Positions 24,457-35,189 of a stretch of 64,000 nt of DNA are shown here, one piece after another. The position numbers were made by a program, and so were the translations under genes. How positions within the stretch are numbered: the first letter of the stretch is position 1; each line of letters starts with the position of its first letter. Below the pieces are notes generated by a model that ran no database searches, was not told the DNA's origin, and saw only the letters and a program-made list of their open reading frames with translations. The stretch lies in assembly GCA_035079385.1 (NCBI GenBank), contig JAVHKY010000029.1:1612001-1676000 (forward strand), in the 5' to 3' direction. This DNA is from Aspidiotus rigidus (lineage: Eukaryota > Arthropoda > Insecta > Hemiptera > Diaspididae).

Positions 24457-24473
24457 ATTATTATATTTCTTAA

Positions 24474-25142
24474 TTAAGGAGGATAGGCGAGGGTATTTCA
24501 TGTCTGTGGGTCCCAAAATATGAGAATATAGGTGAATTTTGATTATAAATTCATAAGTGAGAGAGGGGAGGGGTGTACATTTCCTTAGGTTCCAAAATGT
24601 TAAATGTATGTAGCGGGAAAATGATGAGTGAACAAAATCCGAAGTTTTCTGTACAAAATTGAACAAAATGGGACAAAACTATCACATGAATTTGAACCCG
24701 AAATTCGAAGATTGGGGGTGCTGCATTTCTCTAGCCCCCAAATTTGAAATGGTTGTAGCGCGGAAATGACGAGTGAACAAAATTTGGGGGTTTTGAACAA
24801 AATTGAATGAAATGTGAACAAAATTATCACACGGGTTTGAACCCAAAATTCGAAGATGGCGGACTCCATTTTTCTAGCCCCCCAAATTTGAAATTTATGT
24901 AGCGAGAAAACGGTATGTGAACAAAATTCAAAATTGAACAAAATGTGAACAAAATTATGACACCAATTCTCCATCAAATATTCGATGAGGGGGGCTGCAT
25001 TTCCCCAGCTCTCCAAATTTGAAATTTATATAGCGACAAAACGGTATGCGAATAAAATTAAAATTTTTTTGAAGAAAATTGAACAAAATGTGAACAGAAT
25101 TATGACATTAGTCGCGATGCAAGGGGGGCTTCGGGGAAATGA
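24474..25142 (-). repeat. Right arm of the fold-back structure
   Basis: Inverted counterpart of 21551-22102. Monomers repeat at about 138 bases, visible as AATTCGAAG at about 24705 and 24845 and CAAATTTGAAAT at about 24740, 24885 and 25015. Long minus-strand open frames across it come from the repeat. Confidence 0.75.
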
Positions 25143-25265
25143 AGCTGCATGAAACTCGATGTGGACGCTGAAGGCCAGTTGTACCAAATTTGATAAATGA
25201 ACCCAATTCATTCTCCTTTTTGAGAAAGTCGTACTCCGAGGAAGGAAAGTGGTAGAGTCTAGACT

Positions 25266-25979
25266 CTAGACTCTAGAGCTTTGAAGGCAAGTTTTTTTCA
25301 GGGCCACGATCGAAATCAAGGTCGAAGCCCTTGGAATGGGCGAGGTACTTAATAACATGGACTTCCTCCGAAAGAGCTTGAGAGGAAAAGGGGACAGAAA
25401 CAGACGGAGGATGAGGGTATTGAAGACAGGGAGCTCCTGGGTAGGGAGGAAGACAGAAACAAAAGAAGCATGGATGTTCATATTTGTGCAGGTGTTTTTA
25501 TGAAAGAGCCCAAAATTCTGCCCGCTACCATCAATGGAAATAGAAAGGTCAAGAAAATTAATGGAAGTTCCACCTTACTTCGATAGTGAACTCACTGGAG
25601 GAATACCGACTGTTGAGGAAGGTGAGGAGAGATGAAGGTTGGTTACAGAGCCACTCCAAAAGCATGAAATATCATCCACATATAGGTGTCGGTAGACAAT
25701 ATGGAAAAGGAGACGAAACCGAGAGAGGAAGACTTCATTCTCTAAAAGTTTGAAGAAAACTTCGGAGACCAAATATCCGAAAGGGAACCGATAGTGACAC
25801 CAATATTCTTTGGAGATGAGATGGGTATTAGTCTGGAAAAAGAAAGGGAGCTCTTGCAAAGATTGCCGCGAAAAGTTGCTAGGGCCATTCTGAGTACGGA
25901 GAACGAATTTATTAAAAGCAATTCGTCCATAGAACGTCATCGTAAGGAAGCCGTCGCTTTTCATTCGATAAGCATTCAC
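25266..25979 (-). pseudogene. Penelope-like reverse transcriptase fragment, divergent subfamily
   Basis: Minus-strand translation gives, over several frames, YLVSEVFF, then HLYVDDISCFWSGS at about 25690-25650 (the RT catalytic YVDD motif), INFLDLSISIDGSGQ near 25550, FGLFHKNTCTNMNIHASF and finally a segment matching the post-RT linker. This order is that of the Penelope-like RT copies at 32345-33835 and 62166-64000, but the sequence is clearly different from them, so it is another subfamily. Several frameshifts and the loss of both ends make it inactive. Confidence 0.7.
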
Positions 25980-28616
25980 TTGACTTTTTCTTATCCCTTT
26001 TTCGAACTGACCTCTCCAGCCTTATATCCAATTTATCGTACTGAAATTCTATCTTTCAATCACTCCTTGTCCAGCCTACAGCTTCAATCCCCTTGAGTTT
26101 ATCTAATAGCTAACAACCATGAAACAATGCCTTAAACACTGATTTACTCCGCACTTCAAAGTTCTGTTCCCTCTTTTGATATTTTTTTCGCATTTCTTTC
26201 AAGGATGCAGAAACGGGGACGGGGAAGGTAATGAGACATTGAAATAATTCCCTTGCGTAAATCTTCAACAATTGGTATCAACCCCCTAAAGTTCTTTTTT
26301 CACAGATCACTTGATTGATATCGTTTCTTTTAAATCGATTATTATACGCGTGTATCATGAGAAATTGGCTCGATAATTTTTTGTTCGAAATTTTCAAAAT
26401 ATGCAAGGAAATTCGGGTACAACTACTATTTCTTCAATAATCCTCTCTATGTAGAGTGAACCGCAAATTTTTCCAACAAAAGAATTCTATCTACGCAATC
26501 AGAATTATTTACCATCAAAGTTAAAAAGTAATAAACAAACCTACTTTACGACTCCATTCATTTGATCTCATCGTAAGGAAAATTGACTCGTTCATTTGTC
26601 ACTCACGGTCTACCGTAATTTGTACTTCGCACCGAATACAAGCCAGTTAAGAGGGAAGTTTATTAAACAGTTGTGAGAGCGGTGACATCTCTTCCTTTCT
26701 CTCATCTATTTATGACAAAGCAACAATAGATTCGAAGATCCCCAGCAATCCAATTACAAAAGCTCTCGAAATTACTTCGTATCCTCTTGAATGCATGCGT
26801 TTAACAGCACAACCGTAAATCTGCCATTTCTTCGACTGCTCCGTTCTTTATAATGTCTTTTTTTTCTGGCGAATATACACATACTTACGAAAGAGAGCAT
26901 CATCATCTTTTTTCCTTCGATTGGAGTGTTAAACTTTCTTGTCCTCCGTGTATATTGTAGGTATTTAAATTTTGAATGTCTCAACAGATGAGTATGAAAG
27001 AACTTCGTGAGTATGAAAACAGAAAATGGGGAAAAAATTATTCCATTGTGTCGTCTTTTTCCACCTATCTGTATAATCTGTCTTCACGAATCAATCCCTC
27101 TTCGAATATCTTAGTTATTCGCTTTTACTTCCAACTGATCTTCATATTCCTTGTTGAATTTCCCATTCCTTCACGAGTATCTACTTCTCGGATATTTCTA
27201 AGGGCGGCCCCAAATCAGGGCCCAAATTAGTAATTCAGATTTCGTGCGTGACTCCATAATCTACCTACTGTTTAAGAAATTCTTTCATTCATTATCGAAC
27301 CGTGCACCATCTATTCCTACCTCTTTTACCTCACTCTCGTCACGTTTGACATGAAATTCGTACAGACGGAGGTGGGAGGAAGAAAGAGCACTTGAAATAA
27401 AAGTACTTAATTCACCCAGTTTCAACTCTTCTATTTTTTTAATTCGTAATTTCCTTTCTGTGATTGTTTTTATAAAATCAATGATGGGTGAGCACTTTTG
27501 TCTGTACCTTCCCAGTAAGTCTGATTACCTGTCCCTCAGTCACCCATCGTCATAGAGGACATCTGGTTCATTCCATTCTCTGCTTATTCTATTTCTTCTA
27601 CTGATAACTCAGTTCTGAGCACATCCTAGCGTGTGTTGTAAAATTTTGTGTTATATACACATACTTGTAGACTTTAGAGATTTGTCGTTTCGTTTGCGCT
27701 TGAAAAATAGGTGACAAATGAATTATGTACTCGTAAGAGGAAAACTAGAGCTTGAAATGTATGAAGAATTTTCTCAGAATTCTCATAGTAGAAGGAATAT
27801 TTATTATTATTACTGTACCTATCGTCAAGCTTATTCTAAGTAACTTTTTCGAATTAAAAACGTGACCTTTGAACCAGTGAAGAAGGAACAAATTACTGTG
27901 TCACTCTTATTCTCTACCGACAAGTATGACGATAAAATGTCGAAAGAGTATTTATTATTCGTTTACACAAGACCAGTGCACGTCGGAATCAATATTCACA
28001 GTTCAAAGTAATGACTGAAGAGAATAATACTATTTCCATTTACTCGTCAACGTGGGTACGCGTGCGGTCGTCTTTCATACCATTTTTTTTTCCTTCCATA
28101 AGTCGTATGCTGGGCCACCTATCTGAGAATCGATAAGTCAAGCTCTCAAAACACGAAATATAGTTGAATGAGGAAGATGAAAATGTTTCACACTCGAAAA
28201 TTTTCTTGTTAAATGTTCACAAAATGAAAAAATCGATGCCAGCTCAAAATTATTTCCTTACGTTCATGAAATTTTCACCGTCATCGACGTTGCCTTGAGG
28301 GTGGACATCATGTTCAAAATGAGTGTCTTTCATGACCAATGGAAACGCGAAGAGATTTTGAGAAAAAAATTGATTCATGTTTGGATTTTACTTACTCCGA
28401 CTGTATGGAAGAAAAAATATTTTACTACACAAAAAGAAGACGCTCAGTGAGAGATTTGTTGCTTTTATAAAAACGAAGATTGCAAGAAAGTGGTAACGAT
28501 GTAAAGAAAAGAGGTGGGAGGAAACTGAAAGATTTCAACACTTCGAGGAAAGAGGAAAGATCGTGCGTGTATCATGCAGAATAAGCCCTACTTGTGTGAG
28601 GAATAAACGTTATGAA
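25980..28616. other. Non-coding DNA
   Basis: No supported gene or mobile element on either strand. Confidence 0.4.
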
Positions 28617-29155
28617 CAGAGCCCAGATTTTTTGGCACTAAAAATGAAAAGTTTCGGCACTTAATGTTGCATTTTCGGCATTATTCGCATCAGAAAAAAA
28701 CATGCTTTTTCAGTGCTTTTACAAACTCACGATCCGTATTATTCAGTTTACGACCAAAATTACGCGATTTTGGCCAAAATGAACGATTTTTTGAGATTAA
28801 ATTCATCAATAAAAAATCCTAGCAATTTTTCAATCAAAATTTTTAATTTTTCAACATTGAACTAAAAATAATATTTTCAAAAAAAAACTGCCCAATTTTC
28901 AGCAAAATTTCTGAATTTTGAACACAAATAAGCAAATTTTGTCCGAAATTTTATAATTGTAGACGATATTTAACAGAAAATGGTCATTTTCGGCTTTAAA
29001 CCCCGTTTTCGGCATTTATTTCATCTTCGGCACTTTTCGGCAAGATGAAGTTTGTTTTATAGGCCCAACTACCCCTAAAATGAACTTCCATCTGATTTTC
29101 AAGCTTCTCGTCCTTAAAAAAAGGATTCAACAAATTCCGAGAAATCCGGGCTCTG
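28617..29155. mobile_element. Probable hAT MITE related to the 23.4-kb element
   Basis: The left end CAGAGCCCAGATTTTTTGGC and the right end, reverse-complemented CAGAGCCCGGATTTC, are inverted copies and resemble the termini of the hAT at 23354-24456 (TAGAGCTCGGA). Sub-terminal TTCGGCAC / TTTTCGGCA motifs are repeated near both ends. There is no coding sequence. The flanks share only GTTAT, not a clean 8-bp duplication, so it is older or its right boundary is off by a few bases. Confidence 0.5.
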
Positions 29156-31800
29156 GAGGTTATCGGATATTGGAGAAGTGAGTGATAAACGAGTAAGGCG
29201 TAGTTTGGATTTGAGGAAGATTGTGGGGGTTGGAGATAAATACTCTTCTTCCTAAATTTTTTCAATAAATTTTACATAACGAAATTATTCGGATAGACCG
29301 TCAAGGTCAAATCGAGAGGGGAATCATTTTCCTACGCTGCTACTCTGTTGAAACGATCAATAATTTTGGAGCCTGCAAAATGAGGATTCGAATCAGGAGA
29401 ATTCTTCGGATATATAAAAGAAGAAAAACGTTAACACATTCATACTGCCAATCATGAAGGGAAGAAAAGTAGCCACAATTTGAGATGAAACGTTTCAGCC
29501 CCAATCTTCTATTTGTAGTCTGGCTCGCGTCAAAAGGTTTATAATTTCTCCTTGTGATAGGCAAATTCCACACACGTCGACCAAAGACGTGACATATCGT
29601 CATTTTCGAGATTCTTTGGCTCCCACTCTCTATCAACGTTTCTCTTAGGAATTGTCGGTCCTATTTCTCCCTTGTAAACTGCGTCACATTGTTTACAGTC
29701 CTCTCTCTCGACTCGTTTTAATCACTCACCCCTTCCCTGTTGGGTTATTACTGATACTTTTCACCATTGATGGAGTGTCTCTGGTCCCGAAAAGAAGATC
29801 AAGCTTAGTAGAATGTTTTCTTCGTAAGTACGAGTCATAGGATCAGTTATTTTTCAAAATCAGATCAAGCTTCTTGAATGTCGTTCATCATTTTGTTCGT
29901 GTATTCTCCCTTACAGAGTATTATTTTGGCATTGGATCCCTTCTTCCAGCTCGGTAAAAGATACTGTCAGTCATTAGCCTCTTCTATCTTCGTGAGAAAT
30001 ACCCTTCCTTCCTTACTCAATTCCCTCTGATGAGTAGAGCTTTATGGCAGAAGATCATAAACACAGCCAACCTGTGTTTGTAATAATTGTAAAAAATTCT
30101 TTGACGAAGCATGGATTGGTTCAAAAACTTGATCACAATTTTTGCTAGACAAACGTGTGAACTTAAATTTGTTAACGTAAGACACTTTCAGCATGTTCCG
30201 CTCTCTAAATGAAAATTAAGAAAAACTAAGAAAATTTAGCTTTTCAACTCAAAACGTCGAGGTACTGAGGTTTGCTCACCGATTTTCGGCTCCTTTTGCA
30301 AACGTTCTGCAAATGGCATTGTACTCGTACAATTCAGTCATCGATCTGATTATAATATGTACTCGTATTTTTTCCAGTCATAGATTTGAACCATTCTATG
30401 TTTAAATACGAGTATCGTATTTATAAAGTAGAGTAAATTTCACTGCACGAACGTATGTAAGATTAAAAATTTCTTCATCGCTTTGTGCGGCGACGTGGGT
30501 CGAGTGATATTTGCAGTTCAGAAGGTGGAACAGTTCCTGTTCTCGACGCGGCGTGTGTGCTTTCTTCGTCAGCTGTAGCGTTACTAAAATTTTTCGTTCA
30601 ACTCAGAGCCTCCCCCACAAACTCAACCTATCGATTCGGGGTACGTTCGGGTTAAGGCGAGTAACGCCGCTGTATTGCGCGGCAAAGAGAGTGAGCGAGC
30701 TAACGAGAGAATAAAAAGAGTAAAAAAAAAAAAAATAATAAAGAGAGACAGAACGGACAGATTTTTGTGAGCACCACGCTGGCTGCGTACCCGACCATGA
30801 CATTGGCTCGGATAAGGAAAACGGTAGGACAACGATTTAGAAACATATGTTCTAATACAATATCGGTTGGCGAATTTATCAGTTCGCGTGAATGTATAAT
30901 ATGCAGCTGAACAGTTATTAAAAGAAGGAAATGAAAATCCGACACGATGGAATACGTGAATTTTCATTAAATAATTCAAATACCTTTTTCCTCTCTTTTC
31001 TTCTATCGTGTTTTTTTTTTTTTTTTTTTTTTTTCAGAGACCGAATTTTAGAAGCAATACGCTGCATTTTTTCATTGAGTAACAATTTTAAAAATTCACA
31101 AACAACGTACATAACATTTTTTCAAATAACGTGGTACGATTTGAATTATTTACGACCGCTAGTCAGTAGTCAATCATATACATACTGTTGGGTACTCTAC
31201 CTATCTATTAAATATTTTTTCTATCCTCCAAATTGAGAGCACTTATTATACTCGAGAATTTGGAATGAATTTGTAGTTCTTGAAAAATCCTGACTAAATG
31301 GGCAGCAGCATAGTTCCATTGATAATTTTTGTCTCTTGTTGAAAAAGGTATTATTACGATAGTGTTTTTATTTTATTTTTTTTTTTGGCAACCATTCCTA
31401 AAAAGTAAATGTTTATCAAGTTTTTAGTCGTGTTCAATATACTTTAACGGTTTCATTTTTTCAAGAGACATCAAAGAAGTACAAAAATTACGGAATCCCA
31501 TTTACCTTTCGGTGAGCCTAAAATCAGCTCTTCGATATACTGTAGTCATTACTTTCTCAAGTCTGAAATAATGTTACAAAGCAGAAAAATTCTTCTGAGT
31601 GGAATGAACAGTTTTCTTAAAATATAGGACTACTCCTGTTTTCTCTACTCATCATATTTCATGTGTGATAAACGCTTTAATGGAACAAAACGACCCGCGC
31701 GAGGTCGAACACTCGAATTTTTAGTCCCATCTGATTTTATTTTAGGGACCAGGGATCGACTTTTGAGAGTTTGGGACTGACCGTGAATAAGTAGAGAGTT
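29156..31800. other. Non-coding DNA with a CpG-rich island and a T24-CAG tract
   Basis: A CpG-rich segment lies at about 30485-30710 (GTGCGGCGACGTGGGTCGAG and similar) and could be a promoter or non-coding exon of an unseen gene. A T24 tract followed by CAG (31011-31037) looks like a splice acceptor, but the downstream frame is not recognisable. Confidence 0.35.
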
Positions 31801-31809
31801 TGATACATA

Positions 31810-32110
31810 ACGCTTATACTAGGCCTTTATGAGACTCTCGAAAAATCGCGGACTGTCTCTCATGCAGTGTACTAATTTAATTCCTACCGTATGCTTGAGT
31901 ACTAGGACTAGGCTTGGCCTATACTAGCTGTCCGAACTAATTGTGTACTACCAATGATTAGGCCTATATTAGATTATTCAGGTAAACTAGGGGAGCTTAG
32001 CTTTGTTACACTAGTTCTAGGTTTTCATATACCAGGCCTTCACTATGTCTTAGTTCTTAACAAACCTTCAAACTAGGCTCGTGGAAGCGTCTTAGCCTGA
32101 CGTACAAACT
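31810..32110. repeat. TACTAGGC-rich interspersed repeat domain
   Basis: Short motifs such as CTAGGCCT, TACTAG and GGCTTCC recur irregularly. Similar domains appear next to GGGAACCTG repeats at about 33160-33225, 41640-41775, 42530-42970, 43400-43475 and 44095-44150, suggesting they belong to or travel with that family. Confidence 0.5.
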
Positions 32111-32866
32111 GAAGTTTGACGATCTCCTTTATCGTCCAACTACTCATTCTTAACTTTTACTTTATCTATTCTCTGGGGGGCCATTTCCATCACTTCAATA
32201 TTTTCCTTCATCCTCAACGCTTATTCTGTATATTCTCTGATTTATACCACGCCATGAGAAACTTTCTTAACTCACTAGATCTATACAATAAGAGTCGAAC
32301 CGAAGAACTATACTCACGAAGAGTAAAAAAGCAAGTACAAAAACCGCAATAAAATCGTGGAACCGAATCCAGTTCCTCCCCTCCTTTGTGGATTGCCGAA
32401 AGTACACGAAGAAAATGTGCCGATTCGGCCGGTTGTCTCGTTTGTTTCCTCCCCCACCTACTGCCTCGCCAAGTTCCTGGATAGATGATTCAAAGCTCGT
32501 GTGGGGGTGAAGTCTCCCTAATCAGTTAGGAATTTGAGTACCCTGGCAAAATTGAAGGACACATACCTTCCCCCAGGTTCAATTTTATGCTCGTTTGAAG
32601 TCGTTGGGCTTTTTCCCAATATCCCCAAGGCTACCACTATGCAACAGATAGGAAAACTGCTTGTGGAATCTGGTACTCCTCATAATGAATTTGGCGAATT
32701 TTTCGACCTTTTGAACGCCTGTTGGTCACCTAATTTTTACAAGTTTGATGGTAAATTTTTTGAGTTCCCAGAGGAGGTAGGGATCCCTATTGGTTCCCCC
32801 TTGGGTTCTCTCATCTCGGAGGTTTTTATGTCCAAATTTGAGCTTGACCTTTTTTTCCGGGCCAGG

Positions 32867-33289
32867 AATTTTAACAGGGAACCTGTTTTATGGGGGGCTT
32901 TTTGAGAAATTTGCCGTGCGCCGTCCGGCGAAAAACTTGGAAAAATTTCGACTCTCGCGCCGTATATGATAGGAGGGGGACTTTAGGAGGAGGACTTGGA
33001 AAAAATTTTGACTCTCGAGCTATATATGATAGGAGAGGGACTTGGAAAAATTTCGATTCTCGAGCTATGTATGATATGAAAGGGACTTGGAAAAATTTCA
33101 ACTTTCGAGCTATCATATATAGCTGGAGATTCGAGAAAAATTTAGACTCTCGAACTATATCATACTAGGCTTACAGTAGGTCTAGGCCTTCTTTATACTA
33201 GCTTTATCTAGGTCTAGGCTTCCTTGAATTTTCAATACCAAATCCCATTTGACTCATAAAACAGGTTCCCTTCGTTAAGGAAGCCGTCG
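32867..33289. repeat. GGGAACCTG-ended repeat element inside the Penelope-like RT
   Basis: The element starts TTTTAACAGGGAACCTG and near its other end has CATAAAACAGGTTCCC, an inverted terminal repeat, followed by a tail with GGAAGCCGTCG. The left part carries a conserved core (GCTTTTTGAGAAATTTGCCG, then TGCGCCGTCCGG). The interior holds about four copies of a ~44-base unit with GACTTGGAAAAATTTCGAC and CTCGAGCTATATATGATAGG. It splits the RT frame between FELDL and WHRYVDD. No transposase and no clear target duplication are seen. Confidence 0.75.
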
Positions 33290-33553
33290 TTTTTGAATCA
33301 CTTTTTCTATTGGCATAGGTACGTAGATGACATATTGTGCGCTTGGACCGGTCCTGCGGAGCTCCTTAGTGAGTTTCTCGCTTATTTAGATAGCATATAC
33401 CCTTCCATCAAATTTACTCTGGAAGTTGGTGGTTCCTCGATAAATTTTCTGGACTTAACCATATATGTCATTGACGGTGTCCACGAATTCTGTATTTACC
33501 GGAAAAGTACTTCGACCGACATTACCATCCACGGGTCGTCTTTTGTACCTTTT

Positions 33554-33650
33554 AATGTAGAAATAAATTACGATCACGTAACTGTTACGTGATTGTAATT
33601 TATTTCTACATTATTACTATGTCTTGTAGTTTCGAAGAAACCCTCCAACT
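33554..33650. mobile_element. 97-bp insert with a near-perfect 59-bp palindrome and 13-bp TSD
   Basis: TTTTGTACCTTTT occurs at 33541-33553 and again at 33651-33663, and the intact sister element at about 63355 shows a single copy-like site there, so 33554-33650 was inserted. Its first 59 bases (33554-33612) form two 29-base arms with one mismatch around a single central T. The rest contains GTTTCGAAGAAAC, a second small hairpin. I recognise no family. Confidence 0.75.
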
Positions 33651-33969
33651 TTTTGTACCTTTTGCCCATAAATTAGCTACATTTAATAGCCTAATCTATC
33701 ACCTCACTTGACTCCTTCTGAGTGAGGTTGCTTTTCAAAAAGAACTCGTGACGATAAAGTACTTGGCTAGAGTGAATCAGGTCAAGGTGGACATTGACCT
33801 TCCCATGAGAATACACAGGGAACGTTTCGATCATTCACTAGTTTTGTATTCAAAAACAAGAAGTACACATACGTTAGCAATCGAAGCTACATATTTAAAT
33901 TTCGCAGAACTTCCAGATTCTAAGTAGATATCTCCAATACACAAGAAATTGTTTTTGAATATCTGTATG

Positions 33970-34258
33970 TGATTGGTTTGTAGGGTGAAAATCATACTGA
34001 TGATGCTCCTGCCATGGAAGCCCCCGCAAATAAGTCTCTAGTGTGGGGAGCAGCTGGTCCATGATTATTCTCGCCAGGATCTTCCCAGCCACACATAGTA
34101 AGGAGATCCCATGGTGGTTGGTGCATTCGGCTCGATCCCCCTCCCGTTTGAAGATGTTCACTATTGTTGCATCTTTATAGTCCACAGGTACCATTTCGTC
34201 TTTCCATATTCTGCAGAACAGTTTATGCAGTGCTCTTGTGAGTTTGCCGCTATTATGG
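33970..34258 (-). pseudogene. RTE-like LINE reverse transcriptase fragment A
   Basis: The minus strand reads MVPVDYKDATIVNIFKREGD, AECTNHHGISLLCVAGKILA and RIIMDQLLPTLE, the N-terminal RT motif of RTE-like LINEs. The same stretch occurs in fragment B at about 36290-36560. Only this part is present, and the following segment (WQEHHQYDF) is out of frame. Confidence 0.7.
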
Positions 34259-34344
34259 AAATCGATATCATGATTGGCCCAATAATCTTAATATCGATAA
34301 CAAATATGGGTACGTTGACTCACTATTGCTAGCACACCGGGGAA

Positions 34345-34900
34345 TTGGCCTATTCACTCAGCTTCCAATTGACGCATCCGCTCTCTGCCGACATAATCCT
34401 CTTCCCCTTCCTTTTGTATCTAAACGATTCAAACACCTCAATTGAACCATTTACCTCTTACCATCTTCCAACTTCTCCCCCAGATATCCGACTCGATCTA
34501 GCTGATAATCTTCAAACTTACAAGACTATATACCAACAACTCATTAGAAACATTATCTCTATACTATATTTTCGACTCACCAGCCCAACTTTACCGATGG
34601 ATCTAAATCTGTATCCAAAATAGGACACACGTACTCAATCCAAGGAGTCATAATTAGTCGCTGATTGAGAAATTCCACCTCCATTTTCACTACCAAATAA
34701 GACGCTTTATACTCTTGTCTTTCTCATCTCCATTTACTCCTGATAAGGATAATTTTGCATTTAAGATCTTAACAGCAGGCAGAAAGGAACCATATCTATC
34801 AGGTTCCAGACTTTGGTGGAATTGAAGATGTGGGTTTTTTGGTTTGCAGATCTCGACAAGGAAAAAATCTAGATCTAGGTACGAAAACAAGCTCCAGATT
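34345..34900 (+). pseudogene. LINE fragment with RNase H N-terminus
   Basis: The plus strand passes from an unassigned open frame (34345-34623) into FTDGSKSVSKIGHTYS at about 34595-34640, with YTDGSK being the classic first motif of retroelement RNase H, and then IFTTK and LYSCLSHLHLL, the second part of the fold. Several stops and a frameshift interrupt it. RNase H is found in I- and R1-like LINEs, a different family from the RTE-like fragments on either side. Confidence 0.55.
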
Positions 34901-35189
34901 TTTTCGAAAAAATATAGAGATGAATTTCCTTCATCCTACTGTTAAACAGAAAAAAAACAAGAGACCCAGATATTGAGGCGTATGGTGACTCGTCTTGTGT
35001 CTTTTGTGACTCCATGAGTCAGTATAATACGTATTAAGCATTCGTTTGAAAATGATCGTGAGCCGATACGCGTAACCTCTAATATTTAGATATACGGTGA
35101 AGTAAAATTTATGCCTTATGGCCTCGGTCCGAGGATTCCATCCATCACTGTCGTCTTCTATGCATTCTCTCGTGACTGACTATTCTAAT

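Larger units (their letters stand above)
21551..25142. mobile_element. Fold-back structure with long repeat-built arms
   Basis: The arms 21551-22102 and 24474-25142 are inverted copies of one another. The inner edge of one reads GGGTCCCACAGGCATGAAAT and the other, reverse-complemented, GGGACCCACAGACATGAAAT. The outer edges share CATCGCGACTAATG. Each arm consists of about four ~138-bp tandem monomers. Long arms built from tandem repeats around a unique middle are typical of fold-back (Galileo/FB-like) DNA transposons. The middle (22103-24473) carries no protein of its own except a nested hAT element. No target duplication was identified, so a local inverted duplication is an alternative. Confidence 0.6.
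32345..33835 (+). pseudogene. Penelope-like element, reverse transcriptase, twice interrupted
   Basis: The plus strand reads [25 protein letters not shown], then from 32534 an open frame with LFPNIPKA (first Asp region altered), FEFPEEVGIPIGSPLGSLIS and SEVFMSKFELDL. It resumes at 33293 with WHRYVDDILCAWTG (catalytic YVDD intact), FTLEVGGSSINFLDLTI and YRKSTSTDITIHGSSF, and then DNA that can be read as LARVNQV. These are the RT motifs of Penelope-like elements. The GIY-YIG nuclease expected at the C-terminus is missing; homology fades near 33835. The reading is broken by early stops, by a repeat insert at 32867-33289, and by a 97-bp palindromic insert at 33554-33650. Confidence 0.85.

Noticed and set aside
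32871..33168. Overlapping frames on both strands with repeated KNFDSRAIYDRRGTW and ARESKFFQVPLLSY.
   Set aside because: They are translations of the 44-base repeat unit in the GGGAACCTG element.
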